DNA of 64,000 nucleotides from JAWXCM01 sp034408745. GTDB lineage: Bacteria; Acidobacteriota; Terriglobia; Bryobacterales; Bryobacteraceae. The stretch spans positions 41,086 through 105,085 of the forward strand of contig JAWXCM010000012.1 in the NCBI GenBank assembly GCA_034408745.1. The letters are read 5' to 3'. Every line of letters begins with the position of its first letter. Position 1 is the first letter of the stretch. This document shows positions 50,631-58,948 of this stretch, piece after piece. A program made the position numbers and the translations under genes. The notes under the pieces were generated by a model. That model was not told where the DNA came from, did not search any database, and was given only the letters and a program-made list of their open reading frames with translations.

Positions 50631-50921
50631 TTATCGTTCGATGTGAAAGCCGCGGATGGATTCGGGTGCCGACTCCTCTTCCTCCACTCCACGGACATTC
50701 GACATGCGTGGCCCTTTCCACAGCAGGCCGCTGAGTTCGTTGAGCTGCGCCGCCGTGCCGCGGGCGTAGACTTCGACGCGCCCATCGTCCAGATTGCGCG
50801 CATAGCCGTCAATTCCGAGCATGTCTCCGGAGTGCTGCACGAAGTAGCGGAACCCAACTCCCTGCACTCTTCCGCGCACAAAATACCGCCGCGCGATCTT
50901 GATCGGTTTGCTCACGGGCAT
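50631..50921 (-). CDS. acylphosphatase
   Basis: 96 residues, the usual acylphosphatase size. The active-site signature is RRYFVRGRVQGVGFRYFVQH, with the catalytic Arg in the VQGVGFR loop, followed by GIDGYARNLDDGRVEVYARG, which carries the conserved Asn (GYARN). It hydrolyses acyl phosphates such as acetyl phosphate or carbamoyl phosphate. A TACAAT touches the ATG at 50921, so the real start may be the GTG at codon 3 (50915) on a leaderless transcript. It is divergent from the sugar kinase gene. Confidence 0.92.
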   Translation of the reverse strand: MPVSKPIKIARRYFVRGRVQGVGFRYFVQHSGDMLGIDGYARNLDDGRVEVYARGTAAQLNELSGLLWKGPRMSNVRGVEEEESAPESIRGFHIER

Positions 50922-50944
50922 ATTGTACTGTCCCCTGATAAAAT
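50922..50944. promoter_or_regulatory. divergent -10 elements for acylphosphatase and sugar kinase genes
   Basis: Minus-strand TACAAT (50927-50922) faces the acylphosphatase gene; plus-strand TAAAAT (50939-50944) lies nine bases before the sugar kinase ATG. Both are so close to their start codons that short or absent leaders are implied. The -35 boxes are not clear. Confidence 0.4.
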
Positions 50945-50953
50945 CGTGGGTTC

Positions 50954-51988
50954 ATGTCCAGGACCGTTGTCACCTTCGGTGAAATCATGCTGCGACTCGC
51001 GCCGCCGGGCTTCGAGCGCTTTCTTCAGTCTCCCAACTTCGTTGCAACGTTCGGAGGTGGTGAGGCAAATGTAGCGGTCGCGGTGTCGACCTACGGATTG
51101 CCGGCACGGTACATTACCGTGCTGCCGCCGAATAACCCGATCTCGGACGGCTGCATTTCTGAGCTGCGGCGATTCGGTGTCGATACGTCGGAGATCGTTC
51201 GCGGACCGGGGCGGTTCGGCATCTACTTCCTCGAAACCGGTGCCAATCAGCGGCCGTCGCGCGTGGTCTACGACCGCGAGGGTAGTTCCATCGCTCTGGC
51301 CAAACCTGGTGATATCGACTTTAAGAAAGCGATGCAGGGAGCTGGCTGGTTTCACGTCACCGGGATCACTCCGGCCATCAGCGAGGGTGCTGCTCAACTG
51401 GCAATCGAAGCCGCGAAAACAGCTCGAGATATGGGCCTGACCGTCTCCTGCGATCTCAATTTCCGCAAGAATCTGTGGAAGTGGGGCAAGAAATCGCACG
51501 AGGTGATGCCCGAGTTGATGCAGTACACCGACGTTTGCATTGCCAACGAAGAAGACTGCCAGATGGCACTCGGCATTCGTTGCGAGTCCGACGTGCACTC
51601 GGGCGAACTGGACCGCGATGCGTATCGGAAGCTGACCGAGACCGTGCTGGAAACGTATCCCAACCTGAAGAGCATCGCGGTTTCCCTGCGCGAATCGAGG
51701 AGCGCGTCTCACAACGGCTGGGCTGCCTGCATGAATGACCGGGTCGGGTTTGTGGTCAGCCGCAAATACGAGATCACGCATATCGTCGACCGCGTGGGCG
51801 GCGGCGACGCGTTTGCCGGAGGCCTGATCTACGCCATGATGACGATAGACAGCTCACAGGACCAGATCGAGTACGCGGTTGCGGCTTCCTGCCTGAAGCA
51901 CTCGATCCCGGGCGATTTCAATCGCTTCTCCTACGAAGAGGTGATGGGGCTGATCAGGGGCGGCGGTTCAGGCCGCGTCCAGCGCTAA
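50954..51988 (+). CDS. PfkB-family sugar kinase (2-keto-3-deoxygluconate kinase-like)
   Basis: 344 residues. The N-terminal substrate region TFGEIMLRLAPPGFERFLQ and TFGGGEANVAVAVSTYGL is typical of KDG kinases. The PfkB C-terminal signature is in HIVDRVGGGDAFAGGLIYAM, holding the anion hole and catalytic Asp. The product would be 2-keto-3-deoxy-6-phosphogluconate in Entner-Doudoroff-type sugar-acid use. The exported MLE-type dehydratase at 47 kb is a possible functional partner. A 16-base tandem duplication covers the stop codon. Confidence 0.9.
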   Translation: MSRTVVTFGEIMLRLAPPGFERFLQSPNFVATFGGGEANVAVAVSTYGLPARYITVLPPNNPISDGCISELRRFGVDTSEIVRGPGRFGIYFLETGANQRPSRVVYDREGSSIALAKPGDIDFKKAMQGAGWFHVTGITPAISEGAAQLAIEAAKTARDMGLTVSCDLNFRKNLWKWGKKSHEVMPELMQYTDVCIANEEDCQMALGIRCESDVHSGELDRDAYRKLTETVLETYPNLKSIAVSLRESRSASHNGWAACMNDRVGFVVSRKYEITHIVDRVGGGDAFAGGLIYAMMTIDSSQDQIEYAVAASCLKHSIPGDFNRFSYEEVMGLIRGGGSGRVQR

Positions 51989-52006
51989 GCGCGTCCAGCG
52001 CTAAGC
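51975..52006. repeat. perfect 16-base tandem duplication across a stop codon
   Basis: The unit GCGTCCAGCGCTAAGC occurs twice without gap (51975-51990 and 51991-52006). The first copy contains the TAA of the sugar kinase gene, so the second is silent. It has the look of a recent slippage or repair duplication. Confidence 0.9.
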
Positions 52007-52012
52007 CCCGCT

Positions 52013-52627
52013 TTAGTCTTCAGACCACTGGCGCTCGAGGATTCGTGAATACTCGGCCGAGGCGTAGAGTTCAAACTCAAAGCTGTCGGGACGGATCCTC
52101 GAAAAGCTCTGCGCATTCTGCCAGGCCGCGTATAACTGGTCGGCGTAGTAATGATAGTTGCGAATAAACTCGTCGGAGAGTCGCTCGCGCGTGGGAGCGT
52201 CACCGAACACGGAGTTTAAGCCGATTGCACGGCTAAAGATCGCTTTGTAGTCCTGAACGCCCCACGCGCGGAGCTTGTCACGGACCGGATCTGGTGTGTC
52301 TTCGACAAGGAACGCGGCGATGGTTCGGGTGTCCAGCGGACCCAGTTCATCGTGATCGCGGCTCAGCATTTCTGAACACTGCTCAAGCCAGCGCACCAGA
52401 TCCTTGCCCACATAGTAGAGCATCCGGATCTCGCACACTTTTCCGTCGACCAGTAACTCTTCCAGTTGCTCGAACGAAAGGTGCTCGTTCGGCAACAGAC
52501 CTTGCATCATGAGGCTGGCCCGTGATCCCTGCATCAGCCGGCTCGGACTGGACGAGTCGGAAAAGGGATGAAGAATCAGGGGCGGCAGCTTCCGGGTTCG
52601 TTCAACTGTGGTGAACTCTGACATCAA
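52013..52627 (-). CDS. conserved-looking hypothetical protein
   Basis: 204 residues (ATG 52627 or the next codon, Met-Met). No signal peptide or membrane segment. The N-terminal 35 residues are Pro/Ser-rich (LILHPFSDSSSPSRLMQGSR); the rest is helical and charged, with LEELLVDGKVCEIRMLYYVG and FIRNYHYYADQLYAAWQNAQ. No known motif was recognised. It lies 5 bases before the M28 peptidase gene's stop side, in the same direction, and could be co-transcribed with that gene. Soluble and cytoplasmic by appearance. Confidence 0.7.
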   Translation of the reverse strand: MMSEFTTVERTRKLPPLILHPFSDSSSPSRLMQGSRASLMMQGLLPNEHLSFEQLEELLVDGKVCEIRMLYYVGKDLVRWLEQCSEMLSRDHDELGPLDTRTIAAFLVEDTPDPVRDKLRAWGVQDYKAIFSRAIGLNSVFGDAPTRERLSDEFIRNYHYYADQLYAAWQNAQSFSRIRPDSFEFELYASAEYSRILERQWSED

Positions 52628-52632
52628 TTCCC

Positions 52633-54219
52633 TTATCGGCGCAAGGCCGTTGCAGTATGAGGAATAATTTGTTCCGGACAGACACCGGCGCCGGAAGACT
52701 GCCGGCGGAACACCGGACGCGTGGGTGCTTCGGCCAGAGAGGCGGTAATTTCCGCCACCATATCGGCAATCAGTGCTGTATTGCGTTTCTCGATCTTGTC
52801 AGCAGTATCGCTGGGGCGGTGGTAGTCGGCGTGTAAGCCCGTGAAAAAGAAGAGTGACGGTATGCCGTGGGCGAGGAATGCGGTGTGATCGCTGGACCCA
52901 TAAACGGCCTGGCTTCCCGTCTGTAACTCGAAGGGATAGGCCTTGGCCACGGACTCCACTACGGAGCGCAACCCCGACCCGCTCTCGACACCGCCAACTG
53001 TGAGAGATTTCTCGCGCATCCTGCCGATCATATCCATATTCAGCATCGCCGTGGCGGAACCCAGCGGCAAGGGAGGCGAGTGGGTGAACCATGTCGAGCC
53101 CAACAGGCCGACTTCTTCGCCCGCGAAAGCGACTAATACAACGCCTCGCCGCATCGGTGGCTGCGCTCCAAACCAGCGCGCAATTGCGAGAACCGCGGCG
53201 GTACCCGACGCATTGTCGTCTGCTCCGGGGTGCATCGCGCCATTGTGATCGGCTGACAGGGAAAACTGCTCGCCGTTACCGAGGTGGTCGTAATGAGCGC
53301 CCACAACAAGGTACTCGGATGTAGTTCCTGGCACGTAACCAACCACGTTGGCGACATTCCGCTGCTCAGAAACGACGTTGGTCCGCAGCTCGATCGCAAT
53401 GCCGGGGATCTCAAACGATATGGGCTGCAGGTTCTTGTCGATGTCGCTCTGGATTGCAGCGAAGTCGTGGCCCGCTGATGCGATCCAGGTCTCGACGATT
53501 CCGGAACGGATCCCCGCAAACGGAATTCCCGCTGCTCCGGGGGAGGGAAGGAAGCTCAGCTTTTCCAGATTGTCAGGGCCGGAGTGTGTCGCGGTGTCGT
53601 TGACCAGCAGGACTGCGGCCGCCCCATGCGTTTTTGCGGTGAGCATCTTGCGCAGAAGCTGCGAATGCTCGGTGTAAACACGGCCTTCGAACACGCTCGA
53701 CACCTCGTACTCCTGGGGTTCGTGACGCAGCATGATGACGGCCTTGCCTCGGACGTCGAGCCCGGCATAGTCGTCGTATCCATACTCACAAGCCGTAATC
53801 CCGTAGCCCACAAACACGACGCCGGCGCGGACCAGATTGGCAGCGGAGAACGCGTAGGGTTCGTAGTCGTTGTGCAGATCGAGCGCTTTCGTGCCCGCAC
53901 TGCCAGCCCAGGACATGTGGGTGCCTGGACCGATAAGAGCGCCCACTGTGACGGGAAATTGCTGGTAATAGGTCTTGCCGGGAACCGGTTTTACTCCAGC
54001 CTGGGCGAACACCGAAGCGACGTAGTCCGCTGCCTTCTGCAGGCCCGCGGAGCCGCTGTTTCTCCCACCCAGCGGGGCGGATGTGAGATAGCGGATGTCG
54101 TCGAGAAGCTTGCCACCATCGACACGAATCTTAGCCCGGCCGGACAACAGTCCGACAGACAGCAGCACGGCCAGCGCGGCCATGCCTGTGCGTCGATGGT
54201 AAAGTCGCGGCTGACGCAC
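52633..54219 (-). CDS. secreted M28-family zinc peptidase with PA domain
   Basis: 528 residues from GTG 54219 (ATG 54183 is an alternative start). An N-terminal export signal (MAALAVLLSVGLLSGRAKI) is followed by a PA-type insertion at about residues 130-250. M28 zinc ligands are visible: His in VVGAHYDHLGNG, bridging Asp in HPGADDNASGTAAVLAIA, Glu in AFAGEEVGLLGSTWFTH, Asp in AVYGSSDHTAFLAHG and His in DYHRPSDTADKI. It likely acts as a periplasmic or secreted aminopeptidase. It is followed within 5 bases by the hypothetical gene and preceded by a DsbA-like gene. Confidence 0.9.
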   Translation of the reverse strand: MRQPRLYHRRTGMAALAVLLSVGLLSGRAKIRVDGGKLLDDIRYLTSAPLGGRNSGSAGLQKAADYVASVFAQAGVKPVPGKTYYQQFPVTVGALIGPGTHMSWAGSAGTKALDLHNDYEPYAFSAANLVRAGVVFVGYGITACEYGYDDYAGLDVRGKAVIMLRHEPQEYEVSSVFEGRVYTEHSQLLRKMLTAKTHGAAAVLLVNDTATHSGPDNLEKLSFLPSPGAAGIPFAGIRSGIVETWIASAGHDFAAIQSDIDKNLQPISFEIPGIAIELRTNVVSEQRNVANVVGYVPGTTSEYLVVGAHYDHLGNGEQFSLSADHNGAMHPGADDNASGTAAVLAIARWFGAQPPMRRGVVLVAFAGEEVGLLGSTWFTHSPPLPLGSATAMLNMDMIGRMREKSLTVGGVESGSGLRSVVESVAKAYPFELQTGSQAVYGSSDHTAFLAHGIPSLFFFTGLHADYHRPSDTADKIEKRNTALIADMVAEITASLAEAPTRPVFRRQSSGAGVCPEQIIPHTATALRR

Positions 54220-54227
54220 GTTCTGTA

Positions 54228-55154
54228 TTACTGATTCAGCGGGCTCGGGAGTTTGATTTCACAGCACTTCTCGCCGCCGCCATGCGTTTTGGCGTACTCG
54301 ATTTCGTGCTCGATGACTGCCTTCAGCTGCGGCCAGGGCGCCTGGCCAACCAGCTTTCGCCCGTTCACATACATCGTGGGAGTCGAGTTGATTCCAAGGG
54401 CCCGACCTTCAAGACCGGAACGGTCCACCTCGGCCAGAGTCGCCTTGTTATCGATACACGCGTTCAACTGAACGGGTTCCAGTGATTTGGTTTTGCCGAA
54501 CTCCATCACCTTTTCTTTCAGGTTCTCCGGAGTGACCTCGCCCTGCTTTTCGAAAATCCAGTCGTGAAAGTCCCAGAACGCAGCAGGCTTCTGCCGAAAA
54601 ACACAGCGGCCGGCGATTGCGGCAGTCTTAGCCCACGGGTGAATCGCGTCCAGCGGAAAGTCCTTGAAATATACCCGCACGTCTTTTGGGAAGGCGGCGG
54701 GGATCTCTTTGCGGATCAGGCGCCCTTCTTCCCGGCAGTACGAGCACTGGAAATCGCTGTACATCACGATGACCACCGGCGCACCGGCTTCGCCGAAGCT
54801 CGGCTGCAGGTCGGTTTTGATCTTATTCAGATCCGCTTCGAACGGGCTCTTCGAGACGTCGTAGATGGTGCCCTGGATCATCCGCTTGCCATCGGCCGAG
54901 GCGTAGAAAACCAGTTCCTGACTCGCCTGACCCGCTGTGGCCAGAATGCGAATCTCCTGGAAGCCAGGCAGCTCAGAAGGCTTCGGGTCGGCGACTTTTA
55001 CGCTGATCTGAGGACCCCATACAAACAGGTGCCGAATGTAGTCCTCGACGACCGCTTTGTCGAGTGCCGATTTCGGTTTCGTCCCCGACGCCGTCTGCGC
55101 GAAAGCTGGGCCAACCACGAGACATGCTGCCAACAGCAGCGCGAGCCTGTGCAT
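54228..55154 (-). CDS. DsbA-like periplasmic thiol-disulfide oxidoreductase
   Basis: 308 residues with a signal peptide (MHRLALLLAACLVVGPAFAQ). A small N-terminal domain (about residues 30-110) precedes the thioredoxin-fold domain with VVIVMYSDFQCSYCREEGRL, giving Cys137 and Cys140 as the CxxC pair, and a cis-Pro loop in GINSTPTMYVNGRKLVG. This Thioredoxin_4/DsbA-type arrangement is common in Acidobacteria. It probably oxidises or isomerises disulfides in exported proteins. It ends with a CC pair (GGGEKCCEIKLP) near the C-terminus that may bind metal or form another disulfide. Confidence 0.88.
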   Translation of the reverse strand: MHRLALLLAACLVVGPAFAQTASGTKPKSALDKAVVEDYIRHLFVWGPQISVKVADPKPSELPGFQEIRILATAGQASQELVFYASADGKRMIQGTIYDVSKSPFEADLNKIKTDLQPSFGEAGAPVVIVMYSDFQCSYCREEGRLIRKEIPAAFPKDVRVYFKDFPLDAIHPWAKTAAIAGRCVFRQKPAAFWDFHDWIFEKQGEVTPENLKEKVMEFGKTKSLEPVQLNACIDNKATLAEVDRSGLEGRALGINSTPTMYVNGRKLVGQAPWPQLKAVIEHEIEYAKTHGGGEKCCEIKLPSPLNQ

Positions 55155-55164
55155 AATCCCCAGT

Positions 55165-55569
55165 TTAGCGTGGGGACGGACGCAGCACTGTCTGCGGGGT
55201 GGTTTGCTCGGTTCCCGGCTGATCCTGTGGACTGTACGGATTCGAAGCGGGAGGCCTCTGGCCCAGAACGGCGCTGACCAGCCGGGCCAGTCCCGCGGCG
55301 TCGGGAATTACCTGATCTACCTCAACGGTTGCGAGAAATGAGGATCCGGCCGGCTCGCACCAGGAGACGGCACCCAGTACGAGGCCGCCGTCCACTTCGA
55401 TCTTAATGGCGGTGTCGCGCGGCAACGCCGATTCCAGCTGCAATCTGATCTTTTGGCCACCAGCCTCAACCAGGGTGGCAGCGATGTGTCTCTTTCCCTC
55501 AGTCCCGCCGAGTACGGCCAGGACGACGGGCTTTGGTAGTGCATTCCAGTGCTTGTTGGCAGACTTCAT
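55165..55569 (-). CDS. hypothetical PilZ-like protein
   Basis: About 134 residues from ATG 55569 (a Met two codons upstream is also possible). A beta-rich core, KRHIAATLVEAGGQKIRLQL then GGLVLGAVSWCEPAGSSFLA, resembles the short PilZ-like folds found in many Acidobacteria, but the canonical RxxxR and D/NxSxxG c-di-GMP motif is not seen. The C-terminal 30 residues are Pro/Gln-rich and probably disordered. It ends 10 bases upstream of the DsbA-like gene and could share its transcript. Function unknown. Confidence 0.6.
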   Translation of the reverse strand: MKSANKHWNALPKPVVLAVLGGTEGKRHIAATLVEAGGQKIRLQLESALPRDTAIKIEVDGGLVLGAVSWCEPAGSSFLATVEVDQVIPDAAGLARLVSAVLGQRPPASNPYSPQDQPGTEQTTPQTVLRPSPR

Positions 55570-55621
55570 AATCACCTTCTCGGACCGCTCAGGGACAAGC
55601 TGAGGAAATCTTTTGGAATAC

Positions 55622-55660
55622 TTGACGTTTAAGAATTACTATCCGATGATAGACTATAGT
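55622..55660 (+). promoter_or_regulatory. candidate promoter/operator of the Fur-family regulator gene
   Basis: TTGACG (55622-55627) is followed after 17 bases by a weak GATGAT. The dyad CTATC-CGAT-GATAG (55639-55652) overlaps the -10 region, an arrangement typical of autorepression. The AT-rich stretch continues to the ATG at 55661. The dyad is shorter than a full PerR or Fur box. Confidence 0.4.
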
Positions 55661-56077
55661 ATGTCAGGTGAAGCTTTCCGCGATCTGTGCGCCGCTCACG
55701 GGATCGGGGTAACGCATCAACGTCAGGTGATCTGGGAGACACTTCGAACGCTGGACGGGCATCCCAACCCGGAAGAAGTCTACGACCATGTCAGGAAACT
55801 GATCCCCTCGATCTCACTGGCGACGATATACAAAAACGTACGTACTTTTATCGAGCATGGTCTGATATCCGAAGTGTCCCTTCACCACGGGTCGGCCCGC
55901 CTCGAAACCAATATGGATCCGCACCATCACATGGTCTGCACCGTGTGCCGTGCGATTGTGGATCTGGATGAAACCGAACTGGAACCAATTCGCCTGAAAA
56001 AGGGCGCACCGGAAGGCTTCCGGATTCATCGATATTCAGTAGAAGTACACGGACTTTGCAGTAAGTGCGCGCGGTAA
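55661..56077 (+). CDS. Fur/PerR-family metal-dependent repressor
   Basis: About 138 residues from ATG 55661. In-frame Mets at 55646 and 55613 would lie inside or ahead of the promoter-like region, so the later start is preferred. The winged-helix domain has ITHQRQVIWETL-like THQRQVIWETLRTLDGHPN and ISLATIYKNVRTFIEHGL. The metal/dimer domain has LETNMDPHHHMVCTVCRAIV with the first CxxC and a C-terminal HGLCSKCAR with the second CxxC (structural zinc). PerR's Asp85 position appears as Glu, so peroxide sensing is not certain. It lies directly upstream of ahpC and ahpD-like genes and probably controls them. Confidence 0.9.
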   Translation: MSGEAFRDLCAAHGIGVTHQRQVIWETLRTLDGHPNPEEVYDHVRKLIPSISLATIYKNVRTFIEHGLISEVSLHHGSARLETNMDPHHHMVCTVCRAIVDLDETELEPIRLKKGAPEGFRIHRYSVEVHGLCSKCAR

Positions 56078-56162
56078 GCGCGCAAACGGGACCGCCGTCC
56101 GGCGAGTCCGCGCCGTCCTCTGCGCGGCACACTTTTTCGAAACATCTCAAGGAGACAAGAGC

Positions 56163-56699
56163 ATGCTTGGAGTTGGACAGAAGTTCCCTGAATTCAGCGT
56201 CACCGCAACCGTCAGTCTGGAAAAAGGCAAGGAATTTGCCGAGATCACCAGCACCAGTTACCCTGGTAAGTGGAAAGTATATTTCTTCTGGCCGAAGGAT
56301 TTCACCTTCGTTTGCCCCACGGAAATCGCGGCGTTCGGCAAGTTGAACCGTGAGTTCCAGGATCGCGATGCGCAGGTTCTGGGCGGCAGCACGGACTCTG
56401 AATTTGTCCACCTGGCGTGGCGCAACAATCACGCTGACCTGAAGGATCTGCCCTTCCCGATGCTCGCCGACATCAAGCGCGAACTGAGTGAAGAACTCGG
56501 CATCCTCGACCCCAGTGCCGGTGTCTGCCAGCGCGCCACGTTTGTTGTAGACCCGGAAGACGTGATCCGCTATGTATCTGTCACTGACCTGTCAGTCGGC
56601 CGTAATGTGGACGATGTGGTTCGTGTGCTCGACGCATTGCAGACCGATGAGCTTTGCCCCTGCAACTGGCAGAAAGGCCAGGAGACCATCAAGGTCTGA
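56163..56699 (+). CDS. ahpC: alkyl hydroperoxide reductase AhpC-type peroxiredoxin
   Basis: 178 residues from ATG 56163 with AAGGAGA upstream. The peroxidatic Cys51 is in KDFTFVCPTEIAAFG, and the C-terminal resolving pair is CPCNW (Cys165 and Cys167), as in the actinobacterial AhpC that is reduced by AhpD. GVCQRATFVVDPEDVIRYV is the usual substrate-region block. It reduces hydrogen peroxide and organic peroxides. It forms a group with the Fur-family gene upstream and the AhpD-like gene downstream; a hairpin separates it from the latter. Confidence 0.93.
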   Translation: MLGVGQKFPEFSVTATVSLEKGKEFAEITSTSYPGKWKVYFFWPKDFTFVCPTEIAAFGKLNREFQDRDAQVLGGSTDSEFVHLAWRNNHADLKDLPFPMLADIKRELSEELGILDPSAGVCQRATFVVDPEDVIRYVSVTDLSVGRNVDDVVRVLDALQTDELCPCNWQKGQETIKV

Positions 56700-56716
56700 C
56701 TGGCTTTGTAAGCTCC

Positions 56717-56746
56717 AGGGCGTATGAGCCGAATCTCACACGCCCT
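56717..56746 (+). terminator. hairpin between ahpC and ahpD-like genes
   Basis: AGGGCGT (56717-56723) pairs with ACGCCCT (56740-56746); the stem extends by TGAG/CTCA after one mismatch. TTGTGTG follows rather than a T tract. It may attenuate read-through or protect the ahpC message. Confidence 0.55.
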
Positions 56747-56773
56747 TTGTGTGTCGGCAAGGTATACAATTCC

Positions 56774-57304
56774 ATGTCATTTGACAGTTATCTCGACTCC
56801 ATTCCCCACTACGCCCGCGACATTCGTATCAACATGGGCAACGTCCTGAAGCAAACGGAGCTGACGCCCGCTCAGCTCTGGGGGACCGCGGTTGCATCCG
56901 CCGTCGCTTCGCGCAATGCGGCAACGATTCGCGCGATTGAAGCCGAGGCCGTGAACTACGTGCCGGACGCGGTCATCGACGCCGCACGTACCGCGGCGGC
57001 TTTGATGGCAATGAACAATGTGTACTACCGCTTCCTGCACCTGGTGGAAGGGGACCGGTACGGAAACATTCCGGCGCGGTTGCGTATGCAGGGCCTGCGC
57101 ACGCACGGCACGGATCAGGCCGACTTCGAGTTGTGGTGCACCGCGGTTTCCGCCATAAATAACTGTCCGGCTTGTGTCGCATCGCACGAAAGGGTTGTGC
57201 GTGAAAAGAGTCTTACAGAGGAGCAGGTAGCCGCGGCGATTCGGATCGCGGCAGTGATTCATGCTGCCTCTACGGCGTTGGATCAACAGGCTGCACTGCT
57301 CTAA
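56774..57304 (+). CDS. ahpD: AhpD-like alkylhydroperoxidase / peroxiredoxin reductase
   Basis: 176 residues, matching the usual AhpD length. The helical AhpD fold is seen with the redox pair in AINNCPACVASHERVV: Cys131, Cys134 and the relay His138. In actinobacteria AhpD passes electrons from a lipoylated protein to AhpC. The conserved order ahpC-ahpD here supports the same role. TACAAT ends three bases before the ATG, so a separate promoter may exist. Confidence 0.92.
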   Translation: MSFDSYLDSIPHYARDIRINMGNVLKQTELTPAQLWGTAVASAVASRNAATIRAIEAEAVNYVPDAVIDAARTAAALMAMNNVYYRFLHLVEGDRYGNIPARLRMQGLRTHGTDQADFELWCTAVSAINNCPACVASHERVVREKSLTEEQVAAAIRIAAVIHAASTALDQQAALL

Positions 57305-57330
57305 TCCGCAACAACGGGAAAGAGGTAACA

Positions 57331-57831
57331 GTGGCTCAGACACACGAAGACAGCGTTCGCAAACTCGGCGAACTGATTCATGAAGTGAAGGTCGCCATGC
57401 TGACGACGGTTGAGCCAGACGGCCAACTTCGCAGCCGGCCTATGGCAACTCAGGGTACGGACTTCGACGGGCAGCTCTGGTTCTTTACAGCGCTCGACTC
57501 CAGCAAGGTGGACGAGGTGCAACGCGAGGAGCATGTCAACGTCGCCTACTCGCAGCCGGACAAGCAGATATATGTCTCGGTGAGCGGCAAAGCGTCGGTC
57601 TCGCGCGACAAGGCGAAGTTAAAAGAGCTCTGGAATCCAATCCATAAAGCCTGGTTTCCGAAAGGGCTTGAAGATCCGCACCTGGGGCTGCTCTGCGTCG
57701 ATGTCGACCGGGCCGAGTACTGGGATGCTCCCTCAGCGAAACTGGTGCAGCTCTTTGGGTTCGTCAAGGCTGTGGTCACGGGCAAGGCGTATGGCGAAGA
57801 AGGCGTGGAGCACGAAAAAGTAACGCTCTGA
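57331..57831 (+). CDS. pyridoxamine 5'-phosphate oxidase-fold protein (general stress protein 26-like)
   Basis: 166 residues from GTG 57331, with AGAGG upstream. Split-barrel flavin-binding motifs are visible: VAMLTTVEPDGQLRSRPMA, then LWFFTALDSSKVDEV and VNVAYSQPDKQIYVSVSGK. The C-terminal part with KELWNPIHKAWFP and EYWDAPSAKLVQ is typical of the general stress protein 26 group, which binds FMN or FAD. Its role is not firmly known. It follows the peroxide genes after 26 bases and may belong to the same stress group. Confidence 0.88.
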   Translation: MAQTHEDSVRKLGELIHEVKVAMLTTVEPDGQLRSRPMATQGTDFDGQLWFFTALDSSKVDEVQREEHVNVAYSQPDKQIYVSVSGKASVSRDKAKLKELWNPIHKAWFPKGLEDPHLGLLCVDVDRAEYWDAPSAKLVQLFGFVKAVVTGKAYGEEGVEHEKVTL

Positions 57832-57861
57832 TTCCGATGCAATAGGATGGGGTTTACGGCC

Positions 57862-58941
57862 ATGCCGCGAGCCCTTATTTTTTCGATCCTCACCGCAACC
57901 ACCGTTTGTGGCGCCTGGGTGCACGAAGGCCCTCGAGCCACGTTCTCCCTGCGCGGCGGCGTCATCTCGACCACCGGCGCAGGCAATGTCCCGAACTGGC
58001 TGCACACCTCCGCCGAGTACGAAAACTTTCGTCTGAAATTCGACTACAAACTGGCGCAATGGGCCGAGGCCGCGGTGATTCTGCGCGCTCCACGGCTCGG
58101 CCGTCCCATGCAGGCGGGCCTGGCGATTACGCTTGCTCACGATTTCCATAACGACCACACGCCGTGGGTGACTGGTGCGATCCATGGCGTTCGAAAGCCC
58201 GCGGTGCGAATGCCGGTCGACTTTGAGAAGTGGCACAGCGTTGGCATCACGCTTGACGGCAATCATCTGCGGGTTCGCATTGATGAGACTGTGGTGCAGG
58301 ATGTTCAGCTCGACAGCGACGCTGAGTTGCGCCACAGGCTGCGGCGTGGGTTTATCGGCTTCCCGGACCTCGGCTATGCGTACTCGGTGCGCGGCGTGGA
58401 AATTGAGGAACTGCCCTCGATTCACAAATACATCTCATTGCTCGACGGTGCGTCGTTGCAGGGCTGGGAGCTTCGGAATGAAGGCTCATGGTCGGTGCGG
58501 GAGAGCGCCATCGTCGGCGCAAACGGCCACGGGATCCTGTATGCGCCACCCGTGCTCACCGACTTCGAATTCACCGCGCTGGTACGCAGTTCGAATCGCG
58601 TCAATGCCGGCGTCTTCCTGCGTGGGTCGCCCGATCTGAAACAGCACCGCGGGTTCGAGGTTCAAATCTACTCGCCTCCCGATGCCGTTTTTCCGACCGG
58701 GAGTATTTACGGAAAAAAGCGGTCGAATAGTTCGGCCGATTACGAAGAGCGTTGGTTTTTAATGCAGATTCGCGTGGAGGGTGCACGATGCGCGGTGCGG
58801 CTCGACGGGGTGACGGTGGCGGAGTTCGACGGACTAACCGGCCCGGATTTGAAGCCGGGAAGAATCGGACTGCAGATCCACATGGAAAATGCCAGCGTCG
58901 CGTTCCGCGATCTGCGTGTGCGACCACTGGTGTCACAATAG
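57862..58941 (+). CDS. exported protein with two DUF1080 (3-keto-disaccharide hydrolase-like) domains
   Basis: About 359 residues from ATG 57862 (57847 is an alternative), with a signal peptide MPRALIFSILTATTVCGAWV. Two tandem laminin-like beta-sandwich domains of the DUF1080 type cover about residues 20-180 and 195-355. The first has FRLKFDYKLAQWAEAAVILR, the second ISLLDGASLQGWELRNEGSW with FEFTALVRSSNRVNAGVFLR. The family includes 3-keto-glycoside hydrolases and concanavalin-like binding proteins. It lies 7 bases before the TonB receptor gene and may feed a sugar degradation system with it. Confidence 0.85.
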   Translation: MPRALIFSILTATTVCGAWVHEGPRATFSLRGGVISTTGAGNVPNWLHTSAEYENFRLKFDYKLAQWAEAAVILRAPRLGRPMQAGLAITLAHDFHNDHTPWVTGAIHGVRKPAVRMPVDFEKWHSVGITLDGNHLRVRIDETVVQDVQLDSDAELRHRLRRGFIGFPDLGYAYSVRGVEIEELPSIHKYISLLDGASLQGWELRNEGSWSVRESAIVGANGHGILYAPPVLTDFEFTALVRSSNRVNAGVFLRGSPDLKQHRGFEVQIYSPPDAVFPTGSIYGKKRSNSSADYEERWFLMQIRVEGARCAVRLDGVTVAEFDGLTGPDLKPGRIGLQIHMENASVAFRDLRVRPLVSQ

Positions 58942-58948
58942 AACCACT

